6,347 bases of DNA from Alphaproteobacteria bacterium UBA3650 (lineage in GTDB: Bacteria; Pseudomonadota; Alphaproteobacteria; CAAHEQ01; UBA3637): contig DFKH01000076.1 of assembly GCA_002373815.1 (NCBI GenBank), forward strand, positions 1 to 6,347, read 5' to 3'. This document shows positions 4,135-6,347 of the stretch, one piece after another. Positions within the stretch are counted from its first letter, which is position 1. The number at the start of each line of letters is the position of its first letter. A model generated the notes under the pieces. That model was not told the origin of the DNA, did no database searches, and saw only the letters and a program-made list of their open reading frames with translations. A program made the position numbers and the translations under genes.

Positions 4135-6347
4135 TTACACTTTTTGAATGGCAAAGGACACTTGCCCGTCACCTAATTCTTCAGTCTTGTCCACACCAGA
4201 ACCCTCTGTAAAACTGGTTGCCAAAACTTGTTCGGCAATATAGGCAGCGTGTTCTTTAAAGGCTTCTTTTACCAAAGCGGATTCGCTTGTCCAAGTCAAA
4301 GTGATTCTATCGGACACATCAAAGCCTTTATCTTTTCTGAGTTGTTGCACCATACGCACAAAATCGCGGGCCACCCCTTCACGTTCTAATTCGGGCAACA
4401 CAGCCACATCCAATTGCACAACAGCACGATTATCTGGCAAAGGCTGCCCCTTGAAGCCTTCCTTCATATTCAAGCGCAATTCAAATTCATCAGCATTCAA
4501 TATTTGTCCACCGATGGCCAACGTACCATCTGGATTAACCGACCATTGATTTTGCTTATTCGCAGCCATAATCGCTCCCATAGCAGAACCTAAACGCTTG
4601 CCAATCAGTGGTGTTTTCAAATACAAGAATTTATCAGCCACTGCTGTCACATCTGTATTAAACACAACATCCTTCACATTGACTTCATCCTTTAACAATT
4701 CAACAAAGTCTATCAAGGTAGCTGATTGTTCACCCGCAACAGTCATTTTGGAAAGTGGTAAACGGTTGCGCAAATGATTTTCTTCACGAATAGATTTTGC
4801 TGTGGAAGAAATCGCCCGCACAAAATCCATTTGTTCAATCAATTTGGATTCATCCGCCAATGCATCCACATTCGGCCAATCTGCCAAGTGCACCGATTTT
4901 TCACTCGTTAAACCCTGATACACAGTTTCGGTCAAGAATGGCATCAATGGTGCCATGATCTTGGACAAAGTCACCAACACAGTGTATAACGTATCAAATG
5001 CGGCTTGATCCGTTCCATCCCAGAAACGTTCGCGAGACCGACGAATATACCAGTTGTTCAAGATATCCAAGAAATCTGCCAAATTATCCGCAGCAGCTGG
5101 CATATCATAATCCAACATCTCAGCTTTTACTTTTTGTGTTAAATCTTTTAACTTACCCAAAATATAACGATCCAACACATCTGTCGCCGATGTGGTTAAA
5201 TTGGCCTTCACACCCTCTGCATTGGCATACAGACAGAAGAAATAATACGCATTCCAAAATGGCAACAAAGCCTTACGCATAGCCTTTGCCACTTCTTTAC
5301 CTTCATAGTCCACGCACACATTGCCCCCATGCACAATGGCTGAGGAAAGCAAGAACCAACGCAGGGCATCTGAACCAGAATTGTTCAAGATAATGTATGG
5401 ATCCGGGTAATTGCCCAATTTTTTGGACATTTTTACGCCCCCTTCGGCCATCACTAAACCTGTCACCATACAGTGTTTAAAGGCAGGTTTATGGTGCAAT
5501 GCAGTTCCCAACACATGCAAAGAATAGAACCAACCACGCGTTTGATCCACCCCTTCCACGATAAAATCAGCAGGGAAATGAGCATCAAACCATTCTTTTT
5601 TCTCAAACGGGTAATGGATTTGACCTTCTGGCATAGAACCCGATTCAAACCAGCAATCAAACACATCCGGCACACGCCGCATCATAGACTGACCTGTTGG
5701 GTCATCCGGATTAGGATAAACCACTTGATCAATAGCAGGACGGTGTAAATCAGTTACATTGCATCCCGTTTTTTCTTTGATTTCAGCAACCGAACCAAAC
5801 ACATCCGTACGTGGATATTTTGGATTATCCGATTGCCACACAGGAATTGGTGCCCCCCAGAAACGAGTACGAGAAATAGACCATTCACGCGCCCCCTCTA
5901 ACCACTTACCAAAACGACCATCTTTAATGTGTTCCGGTGTCCATGTAATTGTTTGATTGAGCTTACACAACTCTTCGCGGAACTTTGGTACATCCACAAA
6001 CCAACCTGACATTGCTTTATAAATCAATGGCGTATCTGTTCGCCAACAATATGGATAGGTGTGCGTGATTTGTTCTTTTTTCACCAACAAACGATTTTCT
6101 TTCAAGTAATTCAATACATATTCATTGGCATCAAAAACTTGCTTGCCTTGTACTTCTGGCACTTCGGCGGTAAAGCAACCTGCTTCATCCACAGGGCACA
6201 CAATCGGGAAATGCGCATCATATTTACGACACACATCAAAGTCATCCGCCCCAAAGCCTGGCGCAATATGCACCATACCAGTACCATCTTCTGTTGACAC
6301 AAAATCACCTGAAATAATACGGAAACAGCCTTTTTCTTTTAAGTTGG
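4135..6347 (-). CDS. ileS: isoleucyl-tRNA synthetase, type II (eukaryote-like), 5' end outside window
   Basis: About 737 C-terminal residues of cytoplasmic IleRS, which charges tRNA-Ile and edits mischarged valine. The frame stays open to the window edge, starting NLKEKGCFRIISGDFV, so the GTG at 6300 is internal and not a start. Roughly 300 residues, including the HIGH motif, lie outside. Visible parts, numbered from the first complete codon: the end of the CP1 editing domain with GTGMVHIAPGFGADDFD (His27 and Asp36 match E. coli His333 and Asp342); REWSISRTRFWGAPIPVW (about 154-171); DCWFESGSMP (about 231-240); GVDQTRGWFYS (about 266-276); the KMSKK LGNYPDP ATP-binding loop (306 onward, bases 5433-5419); and the helical anticodon-binding domain (about 390-490). 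A C-terminal domain follows with GKRLG and LEREGVARDFVRMVQQLRKD. The NYPDP context and the lack of a C-terminal Cys4 zinc site place it in type II. The ankyrin gene follows 13 bases downstream. Confidence 0.97.
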   Translation of the reverse strand, partial: NLKEKGCFRIISGDFVSTEDGTGMVHIAPGFGADDFDVCRKYDAHFPIVCPVDEAGCFTAEVPEVQGKQVFDANEYVLNYLKENRLLVKKEQITHTYPYCWRTDTPLIYKAMSGWFVDVPKFREELCKLNQTITWTPEHIKDGRFGKWLEGAREWSISRTRFWGAPIPVWQSDNPKYPRTDVFGSVAEIKEKTGCNVTDLHRPAIDQVVYPNPDDPTGQSMMRRVPDVFDCWFESGSMPEGQIHYPFEKKEWFDAHFPADFIVEGVDQTRGWFYSLHVLGTALHHKPAFKHCMVTGLVMAEGGVKMSKKLGNYPDPYIILNNSGSDALRWFLLSSAIVHGGNVCVDYEGKEVAKAMRKALLPFWNAYYFFCLYANAEGVKANLTTSATDVLDRYILGKLKDLTQKVKAEMLDYDMPAAADNLADFLDILNNWYIRRSRERFWDGTDQAAFDTLYTVLVTLSKIMAPLMPFLTETVYQGLTSEKSVHLADWPNVDALADESKLIEQMDFVRAISSTAKSIREENHLRNRLPLSKMTVAGEQSATLIDFVELLKDEVNVKDVVFNTDVTAVADKFLYLKTPLIGKRLGSAMGAIMAANKQNQWSVNPDGTLAIGGQILNADEFELRLNMKEGFKGQPLPDNRAVVQLDVAVLPELEREGVARDFVRMVQQLRKDKGFDVSDRITLTWTSESALVKEAFKEHAAYIAEQVLATSFTEGSGVDKTEELGDGQVSFAIQKV

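Noticed and set aside
5473..5748. Plus-strand open frame of 91 codons opposite ileS, with similar ones at 4301-4549, 4998-5282, 5759-5956 and 6061-6297.
   Set aside because: All are antisense to strongly conserved IleRS sequence, and none has a recognisable domain.

Overview
The window looks like a compact, AT-rich alphaproteobacterial chromosome segment. The RecX N-terminus (LTEKRLENITLYYLERF) and the ComEC C-terminus, which carries a short NRPWS tail instead of a metallo-beta-lactamase domain, resemble alphaproteobacterial versions as I remember them. The isoleucyl-tRNA synthetase is the eukaryote-like type II form, as in Rickettsia. Low G+C plus an ankyrin-repeat gene fits a host-associated lineage (Rickettsiales, Holosporales or uncultured gut Alphaproteobacteria), but I cannot place it more finely.

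Layout, left to right. A leftward pair comprises comEC (284-2188), the inner-membrane DNA-translocation channel protein, and a small two-cysteine lipoprotein (36-287); the two overlap by 4 bases (ATGA). A rightward pair follows: recX (2241-2714), a RecA modulator, overlapping by 8 bases with a family 4 iron-sulfur uracil-DNA glycosylase (2707-3285). A leftward unit enters from the right edge: ileS (4135-6347, 5' end outside the window), then an ankyrin-repeat protein (3291-4121) 13 bases downstream. The glycosylase and ankyrin genes converge with only 5 bases between them. Nearly every base is coding, and no stretch over 300 bases lacks a gene.

The most distinctive non-coding signal is the gap of about 50 bases between comEC and recX. 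It holds two divergent sigma70-type promoters whose -10 hexamers overlap almost completely on opposite strands. Each has a 17-base spacer, and the pair is symmetric about position 2215, so it looks like one bidirectional promoter serving a DNA-uptake protein on one side and recombination and repair genes on the other. The promoter calls come from reading the sequence and have not been measured.

I see no tRNA, rRNA, CRISPR array, insertion sequence or prophage. I found no clearly new multi-gene system. The genes are mostly recognisable housekeeping families, with an unassigned lipoprotein and an unassigned ankyrin protein.
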